A DNA stretch of 64,000 bases from Rhodopseudomonas boonkerdii (GCF_021184025.1 NZ_CP036537.1:1488001-1552000), one strand, 5' to 3'. Counted from the stretch's first letter, positions 28,294 to 38,000 are shown. Made by a program: numbers and translations. The notes: a model not told the origin generated them from the letters alone.

Positions 28294-30039
28294 ATGGACG
28301 TTTCCAGAAATCGCGGGTGGAAGGCGCATCAGCCGACCTTCGCCGAACTGTTCACGCCCAAATTGATCACGGTGCTGCGCGAAGGTTACAGTATCGCCGA
28401 TCTGCGCGCCGACATCCTGTCCGGTTTGACGGTGGCGATCGTGGCGCTTCCGCTGTCGATGGCGATTGCCATTGCCTCGGGGACGTCGCCGGATCGCGGC
28501 CTCATCACCGCAGTGATCGGCGGCTTCCTCGTGTCGGCGCTGGGTGGAAGCCGCTTTCAGATCGGTGGCCCTGCCGGCGCCTTCATCGTGCTGGTGGCTG
28601 CCACCGTGAGCCGCCACGGGATCGACGGACTGATCCTCGCCACCATGATGTCGGGCATTTTTCTGATGGCGGCCGGCTATCTCCGGCTCGGCACCTACAT
28701 CAAGTTCATTCCCTATCCGGTCACGGTCGGTTTCACAGCCGGCATCGCCGTCATTATCTTCGCCAGCCAGATCCGGGATCTGCTGGGCTTGACGCTGACT
28801 GGCAAGGAACCGGGAGATCTCATTCCGAAGCTGGCGGCCCTGGGTTCGGCATTGCCGACGGCGAACGCCGCAGCCATTGCCGTGACCATCGTCTCGCTCG
28901 TGATTATCGTCGGGCTCCGGGCGTTGCGGCCATCGTGGCCCGGCATTCTGATCGCGGTGGTCGTGAGTGCTGTCGCGGCAGCTTCGCTGGCGCTGCCCGT
29001 GGAAACTATCGGCACCCGTTTCGGCGGCATTCCGCAATCGTTTCCGCTGCCGATGCTGCCCACGATGTCCTTCGCCAAATTGCAGGCCGTCCTGCCCGAT
29101 GCCATTGCCTTCGCCCTGCTCGGCGCCATTGAATCGCTTTTGTCGGCGGTTGTTGCCGATGGCATGACCGGGCGGCGGCATCGGTCGAATTGCGAGTTGG
29201 TGGCGCAAGGCGTCGCCAATATCGGCGCAGCCCTGTTCGGAGGCATCTGCGTGACCGGCACCATCGCCCGGACCGCGACCAATGTCCGGTCCGGTGCACA
29301 TGGGCCGGTCTCGGGTATGCTGCATTCCGTGTTCCTGCTGGCGTTCATCCTGATCGCAGCGCCACTGGCGAGCTACATTCCGCTCGCGTCGCTGGCCGCC
29401 GTGCTGGCGGTGGTGGCGTGGAATATGGCGGAGAAGCATGAGTTCATCATGCTGCTGCGTTCGTCATGGGGCGATGCGCTGGTCGTGCTGGCGACGTTCC
29501 TGCTGACAATTTTTCGCGATCTCACCGAGGGCATCCTGGTCGGCTTCGCGCTTGGCGCCGTGCTGTTCATCAACCGTATGGCAGAGATCACGGGGATAGA
29601 GGCCGATGGGCCATTGGTCGCTGCCGATCGTGCGGACGATGCCAATGGCGACCGCGCACCCTATGATGCAAAACTGGCGAGCGATCCGGATGTGCTGGTC
29701 TATCGCATCACCGGGGCTTTCTTCTTCGGCGCCGCCTCGACCATTGGTTCGGTGCTCGACGGTTTTTCGGATCGCCACAAGGCTTTCGTCATCGATTTTG
29801 CCGCGGTGCCCTTCCTGGATTCCACTGCTGCGAACGCGATCAAGGGCATTGCCGAGAAGGCAAAGCGACAAGGTGTCCGTGTCATCCTCACCGGTACTTC
29901 GCAGGGCGTGCGCCGGGCACTGCTGACCCACGGCGCGCGACCGCCGCTGGTCAAATACCGTGCCGACGTTGCAGCAGCCGTCAGCGAGATCAAAACTCGA
30001 CGGGTTGCAGCGATCCAGGAGGCGTCAAGCTTGCAGTGA
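28294..30039 (+). CDS. SulP-family anion transporter with STAS domain
   Basis: A 581-residue inner-membrane transporter of the SLC26/SulP family. The transmembrane part opens with LRADILSGLTVAIVALPLSMAIAIASG and has the signature GGSRFQIGGPAGAFIVLVAATV, then 10-12 helices up to about residue 430. A C-terminal STAS domain follows (VLVYRITGAFFFGAASTI, FVIDFAAVPFLDSTAANAI). Substrates in the family include sulfate, bicarbonate and dicarboxylates; none can be chosen here. The start ATG follows a GGGGGCGAG stretch and the gene lies just after an XRE regulator. Confidence 0.93.
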   Translation: MDVSRNRGWKAHQPTFAELFTPKLITVLREGYSIADLRADILSGLTVAIVALPLSMAIAIASGTSPDRGLITAVIGGFLVSALGGSRFQIGGPAGAFIVLVAATVSRHGIDGLILATMMSGIFLMAAGYLRLGTYIKFIPYPVTVGFTAGIAVIIFASQIRDLLGLTLTGKEPGDLIPKLAALGSALPTANAAAIAVTIVSLVIIVGLRALRPSWPGILIAVVVSAVAAASLALPVETIGTRFGGIPQSFPLPMLPTMSFAKLQAVLPDAIAFALLGAIESLLSAVVADGMTGRRHRSNCELVAQGVANIGAALFGGICVTGTIARTATNVRSGAHGPVSGMLHSVFLLAFILIAAPLASYIPLASLAAVLAVVAWNMAEKHEFIMLLRSSWGDALVVLATFLLTIFRDLTEGILVGFALGAVLFINRMAEITGIEADGPLVAADRADDANGDRAPYDAKLASDPDVLVYRITGAFFFGAASTIGSVLDGFSDRHKAFVIDFAAVPFLDSTAANAIKGIAEKAKRQGVRVILTGTSQGVRRALLTHGARPPLVKYRADVAAAVSEIKTRRVAAIQEASSLQ

Positions 30040-30046
30040 TGGCATG

Positions 30047-30082
30047 GCCAATGGCTACCGGTTGCGGGAGGTGGCCATTGGC
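30047..30082. other. Hairpin after the SulP gene
   Basis: GCCAATGGC (30047-30055) and GCCATTGGC (30074-30082) are perfect inverted repeats with an 18-base loop, beginning 7 bases after the SulP stop. There is no T-run, so it may be a factor-assisted terminator or an mRNA-stabilising structure. Confidence 0.45.
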
Positions 30083-30251
30083 ACGCTGATCTATGGGCAC
30101 CTTCATCCTGAAACAGTGTGATTTACCGCAGATGCAGCATTGATGGTCTGCGATCATGCTGTTGCAGCGCAGCGCGAACGTATCTGATTATTTACAGTCC
30201 CTGCACAATTCCCGTACTACGACCGCTTCTGTCTGAAGCGAAGGACCGATG

Positions 30252-31094
30252 ATGCCGAACGAGACCCAGCCCCGCGCCGCCTGTTTGATCGGTTGGCCTG
30301 CAGCGCATTCGCGCTCGCCGCTGATTCATCATCACTGGCTGCGCAGCATGGATATCCCGGGCGGTTACAGCATCGAGTCGATTCCGCCGGAAGGCGTCGC
30401 CGAATTTGTGATGAACCTGTCGAAGCACGGCTATATCGGCGCCAATGTCACCATCCCGCACAAGGAGCGCGTGCTGAAGCTGACGGCGCCGGATCGTCGT
30501 GCGCGCGCTGTCGGCGCTGCCAACACGCTCTGGTACGATCACGGCACGCTGCGTGCGACCAATACCGACGTGGAGGGGTTCATCGATAATCTCGATCACT
30601 CTGCGCCGGAATGGGATCACGCCGACGATGCGCTGGTGCTCGGCGCCGGCGGCTCGTCGCGGGCAGTGGTGTTCGGTCTGCTCGAGCGCGGCATCAAGCA
30701 TGTCTATGTCGCCAATCGCAGCATCGAGCGCGCGCAGGATCTTGCCCGGCTGTTTGGGGAGCGTGTCATTCCGCTGGCGTGGGAAGCCGCTGCAAGCAGG
30801 CTGCCGCAAGTCTCGCTGCTCGTGAATACGACGTCGCTCGGTATGAAGGGGCAGCCTGAACTCGCCATCGATCTCGGGCTTCTGCCTTCGGAAGCGGTGG
30901 TGGCCGATCTGGTCTATGTGCCGCTCGAAACGCAGTTGCTTGCAGCGGCGCGCGCGCGGGGTCTGCGAACGGCAGATGGGCTTGGCATGCTGCTCTATCA
31001 GGCGGTGCGTGGTTTCGAATTGTGGTTCGGTCAACGGCCCGAAGTGACGCCGGAGTTGCGCGCCGAGGTCGAAGCCGATCTCACAGTGACGTGA
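30252..31094 (+). CDS. aroE: Shikimate dehydrogenase (NADP+)
   Basis: AroE reduces 3-dehydroshikimate to shikimate in aromatic amino acid synthesis. About 280 residues carry the substrate site (HSRSPLIHHHW near 16), NVTIPHKE with the catalytic Lys near 68, the catalytic Asp in ATNTDVEGF, the NADP fold GAGGSSRAVV, the NRS motif after it, and LVNTTSLGM. Two ATGs are adjacent (30249, 30252); the second is better spaced from AAGGA. It is not next to coaE or dnaQ as in some rhizobia, so it may be a secondary AroE or an AroE-like quinate/shikimate paralogue. Confidence 0.9.
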   Translation: MPNETQPRAACLIGWPAAHSRSPLIHHHWLRSMDIPGGYSIESIPPEGVAEFVMNLSKHGYIGANVTIPHKERVLKLTAPDRRARAVGAANTLWYDHGTLRATNTDVEGFIDNLDHSAPEWDHADDALVLGAGGSSRAVVFGLLERGIKHVYVANRSIERAQDLARLFGERVIPLAWEAAASRLPQVSLLVNTTSLGMKGQPELAIDLGLLPSEAVVADLVYVPLETQLLAAARARGLRTADGLGMLLYQAVRGFELWFGQRPEVTPELRAEVEADLTVT

Positions 31095-31166
31095 GGTGGG
31101 AATAGCTATTTGTCCCTGGGGTTTCCATGTCAGGCGGCGGGCGCTGTCTTCAAAGGAAATTTCCCC

Positions 31167-31796
31167 ATGGTTCAGATTATATCGACTTCAGCTCGCTTGT
31201 TCGCGGGCTCTCTTCTCGCTGGTTCGTTACTGACCTCCATTGCACTCGCGCAGCAGCCGCAACCCACGCGCATTCGCGGAGCTATCCAGGCCGTCGATGG
31301 CGCGGTGCTGACCATCAAGACGCGCGAGGGTGACGAGCGCAAAGTGAAGTTGACCGACAATGCGACCATCACGGGGATCGTCAAGACGACATTGGCCGAA
31401 GTCAAACCGGGCTCGTATATCGGCGTCACAGGGATGCCGCAGCCGGACGGCACGCAGAAGGCCATTGCGATCCATATTTTCCCCGAAGCGATGCGCGGCA
31501 CCGGCGAAGGCTCGCGTCCATGGGATCTGCGCCCCAATAGCAGCATGACCAATGCCACTGTCGATCAGAAGGTGCAGGCTACGGATGGCCAGACGCTGAC
31601 GGTGAAATACAAGGACGGCGAGAAGAAAGTGACGGTGACGCCGGATACGCCGATCGTCACCTTCGTGCCGGGTAACAAGGATGAGTTGAAAGCAGGCGCC
31701 AAGATCATCATCATGGGCGCCAGCAAGCAAAGCGACGGTAGCTACCAAACGGCCAGAATCAATGTCGGCCTCGATGGACTGACGCCGCCGATGTGA
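31167..31796 (+). CDS. Exported protein with tandem beta-domain repeats, function unknown
   Basis: From the ATG at 31167 the protein has 209 residues with a Sec signal (residues 1-29, ending IALAQQ). The mature part contains two similar segments, IQAVDGAVLTIKTREGDERKVKLTD and VQATDGQTLTVKYKDGEKKVTVTP, each followed by a phrase like (V)KPGSYIGVTGM or LKAGAKIIIMGA. This is an OB-like or DUF5666-like duplicated beta domain. The family is common in Bradyrhizobium as a conserved hypothetical. It sits between aroE and a hydrolase. Confidence 0.85.
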   Translation: MVQIISTSARLFAGSLLAGSLLTSIALAQQPQPTRIRGAIQAVDGAVLTIKTREGDERKVKLTDNATITGIVKTTLAEVKPGSYIGVTGMPQPDGTQKAIAIHIFPEAMRGTGEGSRPWDLRPNSSMTNATVDQKVQATDGQTLTVKYKDGEKKVTVTPDTPIVTFVPGNKDELKAGAKIIIMGASKQSDGSYQTARINVGLDGLTPPM

Positions 31797-31835
31797 ACTG
31801 GGAAAAACCTATCCCCCGTCGTCTCCGCTTGGTGC

Positions 31836-31863
31836 AAGCCTCCGGCATGAAGCCTCCGGCATG
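31836..31863. repeat. Perfect 14-bp tandem duplication at a start codon
   Basis: AAGCCTCCGGCATG occurs twice in direct succession (31836-31849 and 31850-31863). The second copy ends with the ATG that opens the downstream hydrolase frame; the first ATG is out of frame. Confidence 0.85.
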
Positions 31864-32724
31864 CCCGGCGGGGGCGACTCGCGGGGGCTGGAGCTTCGAT
31901 TGGGCAAATCTCAAATCAACGGCGGGTGCTTGTCGATCGTCGCAGTGCTGCTGTTCTGCGCGTCGCAATTCACCGTCGCACCCGCCTTGGCAGCAGAACG
32001 CGTCCTTGATCTGCCGCTTCATGGCGGCGATCGACAGCGCGCGCTCTATGTCAGCCCGCCGCATCCGCGTGCAACGATTGTGATGCTGCCTGGCGGCGCG
32101 GGCGATGTGGGCTTGACGGGCGATGGCGACATTGCACGCGGTAACAATTTTGTTGTTCGTTCCCGCGCGCTTTGGCTGGCTGCGGGTTTTGCGGTGCTGA
32201 TTCCCGATGCCGTTGATGGCCGCAATCTGCGTGGCCTGCGCAGCTCGCCTGACTATGCTGCGCTGGTCGGCGATCTCGTTGTTGCGGCTCACGTGCAGGC
32301 GCAGGGGCCGGTGTTCCTGCTTGGTACCAGCCAGGGGGCGATCGCGGCGATGAACGGCGCGGCGCATTTGCGCGACGGGGAGATTGCCGGGGTCGTGTTG
32401 ACGGAATCGGTGTCGCGCTTCGGCGGCAGCCATGAGACGGTATTCGATGCACATCCGGAGCGGGTCAATGTGCCCGCGCTGGTGGTCGCCAATTCGGACG
32501 ACCGTTGCAATGTCGCGCCGCCGGAGGATGCCGACAAGATTGCCGCCGCAATGAGCGGCTCGCCTAGCGTAAAGGTGTTGCGCGTCAGCGGAGGTGAACA
32601 ACGCTCATCACGCGACTGCGGATCGCTGTCGCCGCATGGTTACTACGGTATCGAACAGCAGGTCGTGGACGGGATCGCCGCGTGGCTCAACGCGGCGATT
32701 GAAAGCGCTTCCCAGAAGCTTTAG
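31861..32724 (+). CDS. Exported alpha/beta-hydrolase-like protein
   Basis: A 287-residue protein in which a hydrophobic signal (LSIVAVLLFCASQFTVAPALA) is followed by an alpha/beta-hydrolase fold: ATIVMLPGGAGDVGL (oxyanion region), the nucleophile elbow GTSQGAI, an Asp in ANSDDRCN and a likely catalytic His in LSPHGYYGIEQQ. No substrate is evident. The signal begins about 23 residues from the ATG, so a TTG at 31930 would give a normal signal peptide and may be the real start. A 14-bp tandem duplication overlaps the upstream ATG. It converges on the L-lactate dehydrogenase gene with a 7-base gap. Confidence 0.78.
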   Translation: MPGGGDSRGLELRLGKSQINGGCLSIVAVLLFCASQFTVAPALAAERVLDLPLHGGDRQRALYVSPPHPRATIVMLPGGAGDVGLTGDGDIARGNNFVVRSRALWLAAGFAVLIPDAVDGRNLRGLRSSPDYAALVGDLVVAAHVQAQGPVFLLGTSQGAIAAMNGAAHLRDGEIAGVVLTESVSRFGGSHETVFDAHPERVNVPALVVANSDDRCNVAPPEDADKIAAAMSGSPSVKVLRVSGGEQRSSRDCGSLSPHGYYGIEQQVVDGIAAWLNAAIESASQKL

Positions 32725-32731
32725 CCGGGTC

Positions 32732-33871
32732 TCAGGACACCAGCACGCGCTTGTCGATCTCGCTGATCTTGTTCACGCCGCAAAGCCCCATGGTGACGCT
32801 GAGCTCGTTGCGCAGGATATCGAGCGCCTTGGTGACGCCGGGGCCGCCATAGGCGCCGAGGCCGTAAATATAGGCGCGTCCGATCATGCACGACTTCGCG
32901 CCGAGCGCGAGCGCGCGCATCACGTCCTGCCCCGAACGGATGCCGCTGTCGAACATCACTTCGATCTCCGAGCCCACGGCATCCACGATGCCGGGCAGGA
33001 CCGAGATCGACGACGGTGCGCCGTCGAGCTGGCGACCGCCATGGTTCGACACCACCATGGCCTGCGCGCCGACCTTCACCGCCTCGCGCGCGTCGTCGAC
33101 GTCATGGATGCCCTTGATGACGATCTTGCCGGGCCAGATGCTGCGGATCCAGTCGAGATCTTTCCAGTTCAGCGTCGCGTCGAATTGCGATGCGGTCCAA
33201 GCCGCCACGGATCCGAGATCGGCCGTGCCTTTCACGAAGCCGGCGATGTTGCCGAAGTTGCGCCGCTTGGCTTTCACGGTTCGCATCAGCCAACCCGGCT
33301 TGCTGGCAAAGTCGATCACGTTCTTCAGATTGAAGAGCTGCGGCGGGACCGCCAGGCCGTTCTTGATATCGGCATGGCGCTGGCCGATCACCTGCAGATC
33401 GACGGTCAGCACCAGCGCGCTGCATTTCGCTTTGATCGCGCGCTCGATCAGCTCCTTGATGAAGCCGCGGTCCTTCATGACGTAGAGCTGAAACCAGAAC
33501 GGTTTCTCCACATTCTCGGCGAGATCCTCGATCGAATTGATCGACATGGTCGAGAGCGTGTAGGGGACGCCGAAAGCCTGCGCCGCACGGCAGGCGTGAA
33601 TTTCGCCGTCGCCATACTGCATGCCGGTGGAGCCGACCGGCGCGCAGATCAGCGGCATCGTCGCCTTTTCGCCGAGAATCGTTGTCGATGTGTCGCGATT
33701 GGCGATATCGACGAGGATACGCTGACGGAATTTCAGCTTCTGCAAGTCCTCAGTATTGGCGCGGAACGTGTCCTCGCTATAGGAGCCGTGGTCGACATAG
33801 TCGAAGAATGCCTTCGGCACGTTGCGCTTGTGTTCGAGACGAAGGTCTTCGATGCAGGTGATATGCTTCAT
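32732..33871 (-). CDS. lldD: FMN-dependent L-lactate dehydrogenase / alpha-hydroxy-acid dehydrogenase
   Basis: The enzyme oxidises L-lactate to pyruvate and feeds electrons to the respiratory chain. From ATG 33871 (GGGAG five bases upstream) it has 379 residues with a TIM-barrel FMN-binding fold: AFFDYVDHGSYSE near 22, APVGSTGMQYGDGE, LYVMKDRGF, VLTVDLQVIGQRH, and the catalytic His in VVSNHGGRQLDG, then MFDSGIRSGQDVMRALALGA. The open frame extends 14 codons further. Related glycolate or mandelate dehydrogenases are the alternatives. No LldP permease or LldR regulator is adjacent. Confidence 0.88.
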   Translation of the reverse strand: MKHITCIEDLRLEHKRNVPKAFFDYVDHGSYSEDTFRANTEDLQKLKFRQRILVDIANRDTSTTILGEKATMPLICAPVGSTGMQYGDGEIHACRAAQAFGVPYTLSTMSINSIEDLAENVEKPFWFQLYVMKDRGFIKELIERAIKAKCSALVLTVDLQVIGQRHADIKNGLAVPPQLFNLKNVIDFASKPGWLMRTVKAKRRNFGNIAGFVKGTADLGSVAAWTASQFDATLNWKDLDWIRSIWPGKIVIKGIHDVDDAREAVKVGAQAMVVSNHGGRQLDGAPSSISVLPGIVDAVGSEIEVMFDSGIRSGQDVMRALALGAKSCMIGRAYIYGLGAYGGPGVTKALDILRNELSVTMGLCGVNKISEIDKRVLVS

Positions 33872-33873
33872 GA

Positions 33874-34164
<291 letters not shown>

Positions 34165-34381
34165 GCCGGTCGGTTCCGCGCGCTGTGTGCTTTCACGAAA
34201 ATACCGCCTGCTCAACGGGTTACGGGTGCCCGAAGGGCGGGTTCGGTAATGATTCATCATATTTTTTGAAGGGAATTTAGGCGCTGCGGCCTTATAAGGC
34301 CGTCATACATGCGGCTGCCGTATCACGGCGGGCCGGACAGAATTTGAGCGCCTGCAACGGACAGGCGTGACGGGGGTATCA

Positions 34382-35728
34382 ATGAGCCGCAAATATTTTG
34401 GAACCGACGGCATTCGCGGGCGTGCCAACGGACTGATTACGCCGGAACTGGCGTTGAAGGTCGGGCAGGCCGCCGGTCTCGTTTTCCAGCGGGGTGATCA
34501 TCGCCACCGGGTGGTGATCGGCAAGGATACGCGCCTCTCGGGCTATATGATCGAGAACGCGATGGTGGCCGGCTTCACCTCGGTGGGCATGGACGTGCTG
34601 CTGGTCGGCCCGATGCCGACGCCGGCGGTGGCGATGCTCACCAAATCCATGCGCGCCGATCTTGGCGTCATGATTTCGGCGTCGCACAATCTGTTCGAGG
34701 ACAATGGTATCAAGCTGTTCGGTCCTCTCGGCTTCAAGCTCTCCGACGATGTCGAGCGGCAAATCGAGGAGCTGCTCGACGAGAATCTCGACCGCAGGCT
34801 CTCGCAGAGCGCCAGTCTTGGCCGCGCCCGCCGGATCGACGGCGTGCATGACCGCTACATCGAATTTGCCAAGCGCACGCTGCCGCGCGATCTGAGTCTC
34901 GACGGTCTGCGCGTTGTTGTCGATTGTGCCAATGGCGCTGCCTACAAGGTGGTGCCCGAAGCGCTGTGGGAGCTCGGTGCGGACGTCATCTCCATCGGCG
35001 TCGAGCCGGACGGCTTCAACATCAACAAGGAATGCGGCTCCACCGCCCCGGAAGCGCTCAGCCGCAAGGTGCGTGAGATGCGCGCGGATATCGGCATTGC
35101 GCTCGATGGCGACGCCGACCGGGTCATCATTGTCGACGAGCGCGGGCATGTGGTCGATGGCGATCAGTTGCTCGCGGTCATCGCGCAGAGCTGGAAGGAT
35201 GACGGCCGTCTCGCCAAGCCGGGCATCGTTTCCACCGTGATGTCCAATCTCGGTCTCGAGCGCTTCCTGCAAGGACACGGCATCGAGCTGATCCGCACCG
35301 CGGTCGGTGATCGCTACGTGCTCGAGCAGATGCTGCAGCACGGCTACAATGTCGGCGGTGAACCGTCGGGCCACATCATCATGTCCGATTACGCGACGAC
35401 CGGCGACGGCTTCGTGGCGGCGCTGCAGGTTCTGGCGGTGGTGCAGAAACTCGGTCGGCCGGTATCGGAAGTCTGCCACCTGTTCGATCCGCTGCCGCAA
35501 ATCCTCAAGAACGTGCGCTATCGTAGCGGCAAGCCGCTCGACGATGCGGACGTGAAGTCCACCATCGCCGCCGCAGAGCAGCGCCTCAACGGTCATGGCC
35601 GTCTTCTGATTCGGCCGTCCGGCACCGAGCCTGTGATTCGCGTGATGGGCGAGGGCGACGACCGCGTGATGGTCGAGGAAGTGGTCGACACCATCGTGCA
35701 TGCGCTCGGGCATGCTGCTGCGGCTTGA
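34382..35728 (+). CDS. glmM: Phosphoglucosamine mutase
   Basis: GlmM converts glucosamine-6-phosphate to glucosamine-1-phosphate for UDP-GlcNAc, peptidoglycan and LPS. The 448 residues follow the family pattern: [13 protein letters not shown] at 4-16, the phosphoserine loop [13 protein letters not shown] with Ser101, the metal loop LDGDADR, substrate loop [10 protein letters not shown], and C-terminal [16 protein letters not shown]. The ATG at 34382 gives the usual start. It is commonly beside ftsH in alphaproteobacteria; here a small hypothetical precedes it. A strong terminator follows after a palindromic repeat. Confidence 0.97.
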   Translation: MSRKYFGTDGIRGRANGLITPELALKVGQAAGLVFQRGDHRHRVVIGKDTRLSGYMIENAMVAGFTSVGMDVLLVGPMPTPAVAMLTKSMRADLGVMISASHNLFEDNGIKLFGPLGFKLSDDVERQIEELLDENLDRRLSQSASLGRARRIDGVHDRYIEFAKRTLPRDLSLDGLRVVVDCANGAAYKVVPEALWELGADVISIGVEPDGFNINKECGSTAPEALSRKVREMRADIGIALDGDADRVIIVDERGHVVDGDQLLAVIAQSWKDDGRLAKPGIVSTVMSNLGLERFLQGHGIELIRTAVGDRYVLEQMLQHGYNVGGEPSGHIIMSDYATTGDGFVAALQVLAVVQKLGRPVSEVCHLFDPLPQILKNVRYRSGKPLDDADVKSTIAAAEQRLNGHGRLLIRPSGTEPVIRVMGEGDDRVMVEEVVDTIVHALGHAAAA

Positions 35729-35733
35729 GTAGG

Positions 35734-35814
35734 GTAGGGCGGATTCTCGAAGCGTATCCGCCGTTCTTCGCAACGCAGGGCGGGTCGGCGGATTACGCCT
35801 CCGGCTAATCCGCG
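35734..35814. repeat. Palindromic repeat downstream of glmM
   Basis: Begins GTAGGGCGGATT and ends CTAATCCGC, with the inner hairpins GGCGGAT-N11-ATCCGCC and GGCGGATTA facing TAATCCGC. It shares the GTAGGGCGGAT end with the element at 16089-16211. Confidence 0.65.
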
Positions 35815-35836
35815 TTTTGATAGTTAACGATCAGCA

Positions 35837-35863
35837 AACGCCGCGCGGATGCGCGGCGTTTTT
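35837..35863 (+). terminator. Intrinsic terminator downstream of glmM
   Basis: AACGCCGCGC (35837-35846), loop GGAT, GCGCGGCGTT (35851-35860), then TTT. The 10-bp stem is perfect. Confidence 0.88.
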
Positions 35864-36029
35864 GCGTTGATGGAACTACACAATCGTAAAGCATCGTTAG
35901 GAGTTTGGGCGCTCGTGTGACGAATGATGAAGGTCGTTTGCTTTACCGTCATCAACTGTCAACCTTAATTGTTAGGGTTAAGTGCCCCTTAAGATATTGG
36001 TGTCATCGTCCGCCTGTGAGTTTCCGAGT

Positions 36030-36054
36030 GAGAGGCCTCGTTCGTTTGCCTCTC
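36030..36054 (+). promoter_or_regulatory. 5' leader hairpin before the outer-membrane protein gene
   Basis: GAGAGGC (36030-36036) and GCCTCTC (36048-36054) form a perfect 7-bp stem with an 11-base loop, 22 bases upstream of the start codon and just before AAGGAC. Such a structure could stabilise or regulate a highly expressed porin mRNA; this is inference from position. Confidence 0.4.
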
Positions 36055-36076
36055 TGGCCCAACAAGGACGAAGCCA

Positions 36077-36955
36077 ATGCGTAGCGTGAAATTTATACTG
36101 GCCGCCGGTGCGGCGCCCTTGATGTCGACCGCCGTTTTCGCCGCCGACATGCCCATTGCCCCCCCACCTGCCATGTATGCCCCGCCGCCGGTCGAAGACT
36201 TCGGTGGATGGTATCTGCGCGGTGATATCGGTTTCAGCAATCAGCGCGTGAAGAACATCGAGATGGGCGATGGACGAAACGCAAATCTCAATTCGCTGAA
36301 TCAGACGACTTCTTTCGACTCTGCTGGAATTTATCAGGTCGGCATCGGTTATCAGTTCAACAACTGGTTGCGCGGCGACATCACCGGCCAGTATCGCGGC
36401 AATTCAAACTTCAAGGGCACCGATAACGTCACGTTCCCGGCAAGCGGGATCGTTGGCAACGGCGTCAATAACTATAGCGCCACGAAGTCCGAATGGGTCG
36501 TGATGGCGAATGGCTATGTGGATCTCGGCACCTGGTGGTGCGTCACGCCGTTCGTCGGTGCCGGTGTCGGCATGGCGCGCGTCAACATCGCGAACTACAC
36601 CGACAACGGCGCCACCAATGTCGGCTACGACATCAACGGCAACCCTTTTATCGGCGGCCCGTTCCCGAGCTATGCCGGTGCGCCCGCTGCATCGAAATGG
36701 AATTTCGCCTGGGCGCTGCATACGGGTCTGGCCTACAAGGTCAATCCGGCGATGACCGTCGAACTCGGCTACAGCTACATGAACCTGGGTAACGGAGCGA
36801 CCGGACCCGTCGCGACCTATGACGGCTTCACCCGCGGCGTCTCGATGCAGTTCAAGGACATCACATCGCACGATCTGAAACTCGGCGTGCGCTGGAATCT
36901 TGATACCCCGCCGGCCTACGCGCCGCCGCCGCCTCCGCTGATCCGCAAGGGTTAA
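36077..36955 (+). CDS. Outer-membrane beta-barrel protein (Omp31/porin-like)
   Basis: The 292-residue protein has a signal peptide (MRSVKFILAAGAAPLMSTAV, cleavage after FAA) and a Pro-rich linker (APPPAMYAPPPVEDF), followed by GGWYLRGDIGFSNQ, the typical start of an alphaproteobacterial eight-stranded barrel. Alternating hydrophobic strands run to the end: YQVGIGYQFNNWLRGDITGQYRG, VTPFVGAGVGMARVN, WALHTGLAYKVNPAMTVELGYSYMNLG and DLKLGVRWNL. A terminator follows directly. A related but shorter-signal OMP lies downstream, so the pair is probably duplicated. Confidence 0.9.
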   Translation: MRSVKFILAAGAAPLMSTAVFAADMPIAPPPAMYAPPPVEDFGGWYLRGDIGFSNQRVKNIEMGDGRNANLNSLNQTTSFDSAGIYQVGIGYQFNNWLRGDITGQYRGNSNFKGTDNVTFPASGIVGNGVNNYSATKSEWVVMANGYVDLGTWWCVTPFVGAGVGMARVNIANYTDNGATNVGYDINGNPFIGGPFPSYAGAPAASKWNFAWALHTGLAYKVNPAMTVELGYSYMNLGNGATGPVATYDGFTRGVSMQFKDITSHDLKLGVRWNLDTPPAYAPPPPPLIRKG

Positions 36956-36981
36956 GTGCACATCTGAGATTAATACTACTT

Positions 36982-37013
36982 AACGGCGCGGGGGCATCCC
37001 GCGCCGTTTTGTT
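36982..37013 (+). terminator. Intrinsic terminator between the two OMP genes
   Basis: AACGGCGCGGG (36982-36992), loop GGCAT, CCCGCGCCGTT (36998-37008), then TTGTTTTG. An 11-bp perfect stem. Confidence 0.9.
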
Positions 37014-37096
37014 TTGAGTGGGCCGCGTGATCGCAACCAACGGTTAAGGTTAACGGCGCATGATCAGGCCAGTTGGTGAGTTGGGGAATTGTCGTG

Positions 37097-37969
37097 ATGC
37101 GTCGTCTTGTCATTGTGGCTTTGATGTCAGTTGTCGCTAGTGCTGCACATGCGGCGGATTGGCCAGAGGATTTCCCGGCATTGCGCGGTGGCTTCGCGGA
37201 AAGCTCCGGTCGCCGCAACTGGGAGGGCTGGTATGTCGGCGGTCAGTTCGGGTACTCCGCCGCCCAGCTCGATATGGGCAATGCCAACAAGAGCCTGACC
37301 GACTACATTCTCCGAAATAGCGTTTTGCAAAACCCGGTCGGTCAATGGTCGCTTCTCGAATCGAAGAATGCGACCGGCACCGGCTTTGGTGGCTTTGTCG
37401 GTCGTAATTGGCAGTGGGAAGATGCGGTTATCGGTCTTGAGATCAGCTATTCCAATCTCAGCAATGTTCGTGGGTCGTCGAGCGGCGCGATGGGACGCGA
37501 AATCAACTCCGGCGACAGCACGCCGCCACCTAATACGACTTACCTGTACAATGTCGGACTCGCTGGATCGGCGACGACCGAGATCAAGGACATCATGACA
37601 TTGCGGGCGCGGCTAGGCTGGGATGCCGGCGCGTTCATGCCCTACGCCTTCGCCGGCGTTGCACTCGGACGCATCAACGTCAATCGAGATGCGACCGTCA
37701 ACGTGTCCAGGCGCGAAATTTACACTGACCCGACCACGGGAGCCACATCCGTGGCGGGGCCGTATGCTATTTCCTACGTTCCCAATACGCGATCCGAAGG
37801 GGGCGAAGACAGCATCGCCGGAGGCTACAGCTTCGGTGTTGGTACGGAGTTCAATCTGGTTGGCGGATTGTTCGCCCGTGCCGAGTGGGAGTATGCCCGC
37901 TTCGTCAAGGTCAAGGATGTCGCCACCAGCATGAATAGTGCGCGCGTGGGCATCGGCTACAGGTTTTGA
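37097..37969 (+). CDS. Outer-membrane beta-barrel protein
   Basis: From ATG 37097 the protein has 290 residues, a signal peptide (MRRLVIVALMSVVASAAHAA) and the barrel opening NWEGWYVGGQFGYSAAQ. Later strands include GTGFGGFVGRNWQWEDAVIGLEISY, TLRARLGWDAGAFMPYAFAGVALGRIN and the C-terminal ARAEWEYARFVKVKDVATSM...RVGIGYRF, which ends in Phe as expected for BAM-dependent insertion. It is a different subgroup from the upstream OMP. A long loop (about 180-240) carries most of the non-barrel sequence. A strong terminator follows. Confidence 0.88.
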   Translation: MRRLVIVALMSVVASAAHAADWPEDFPALRGGFAESSGRRNWEGWYVGGQFGYSAAQLDMGNANKSLTDYILRNSVLQNPVGQWSLLESKNATGTGFGGFVGRNWQWEDAVIGLEISYSNLSNVRGSSSGAMGREINSGDSTPPPNTTYLYNVGLAGSATTEIKDIMTLRARLGWDAGAFMPYAFAGVALGRINVNRDATVNVSRREIYTDPTTGATSVAGPYAISYVPNTRSEGGEDSIAGGYSFGVGTEFNLVGGLFARAEWEYARFVKVKDVATSMNSARVGIGYRF

Positions 37970-38000
37970 TCAAGGTCCGGTGTCTGCCAAATAAAAGGCG

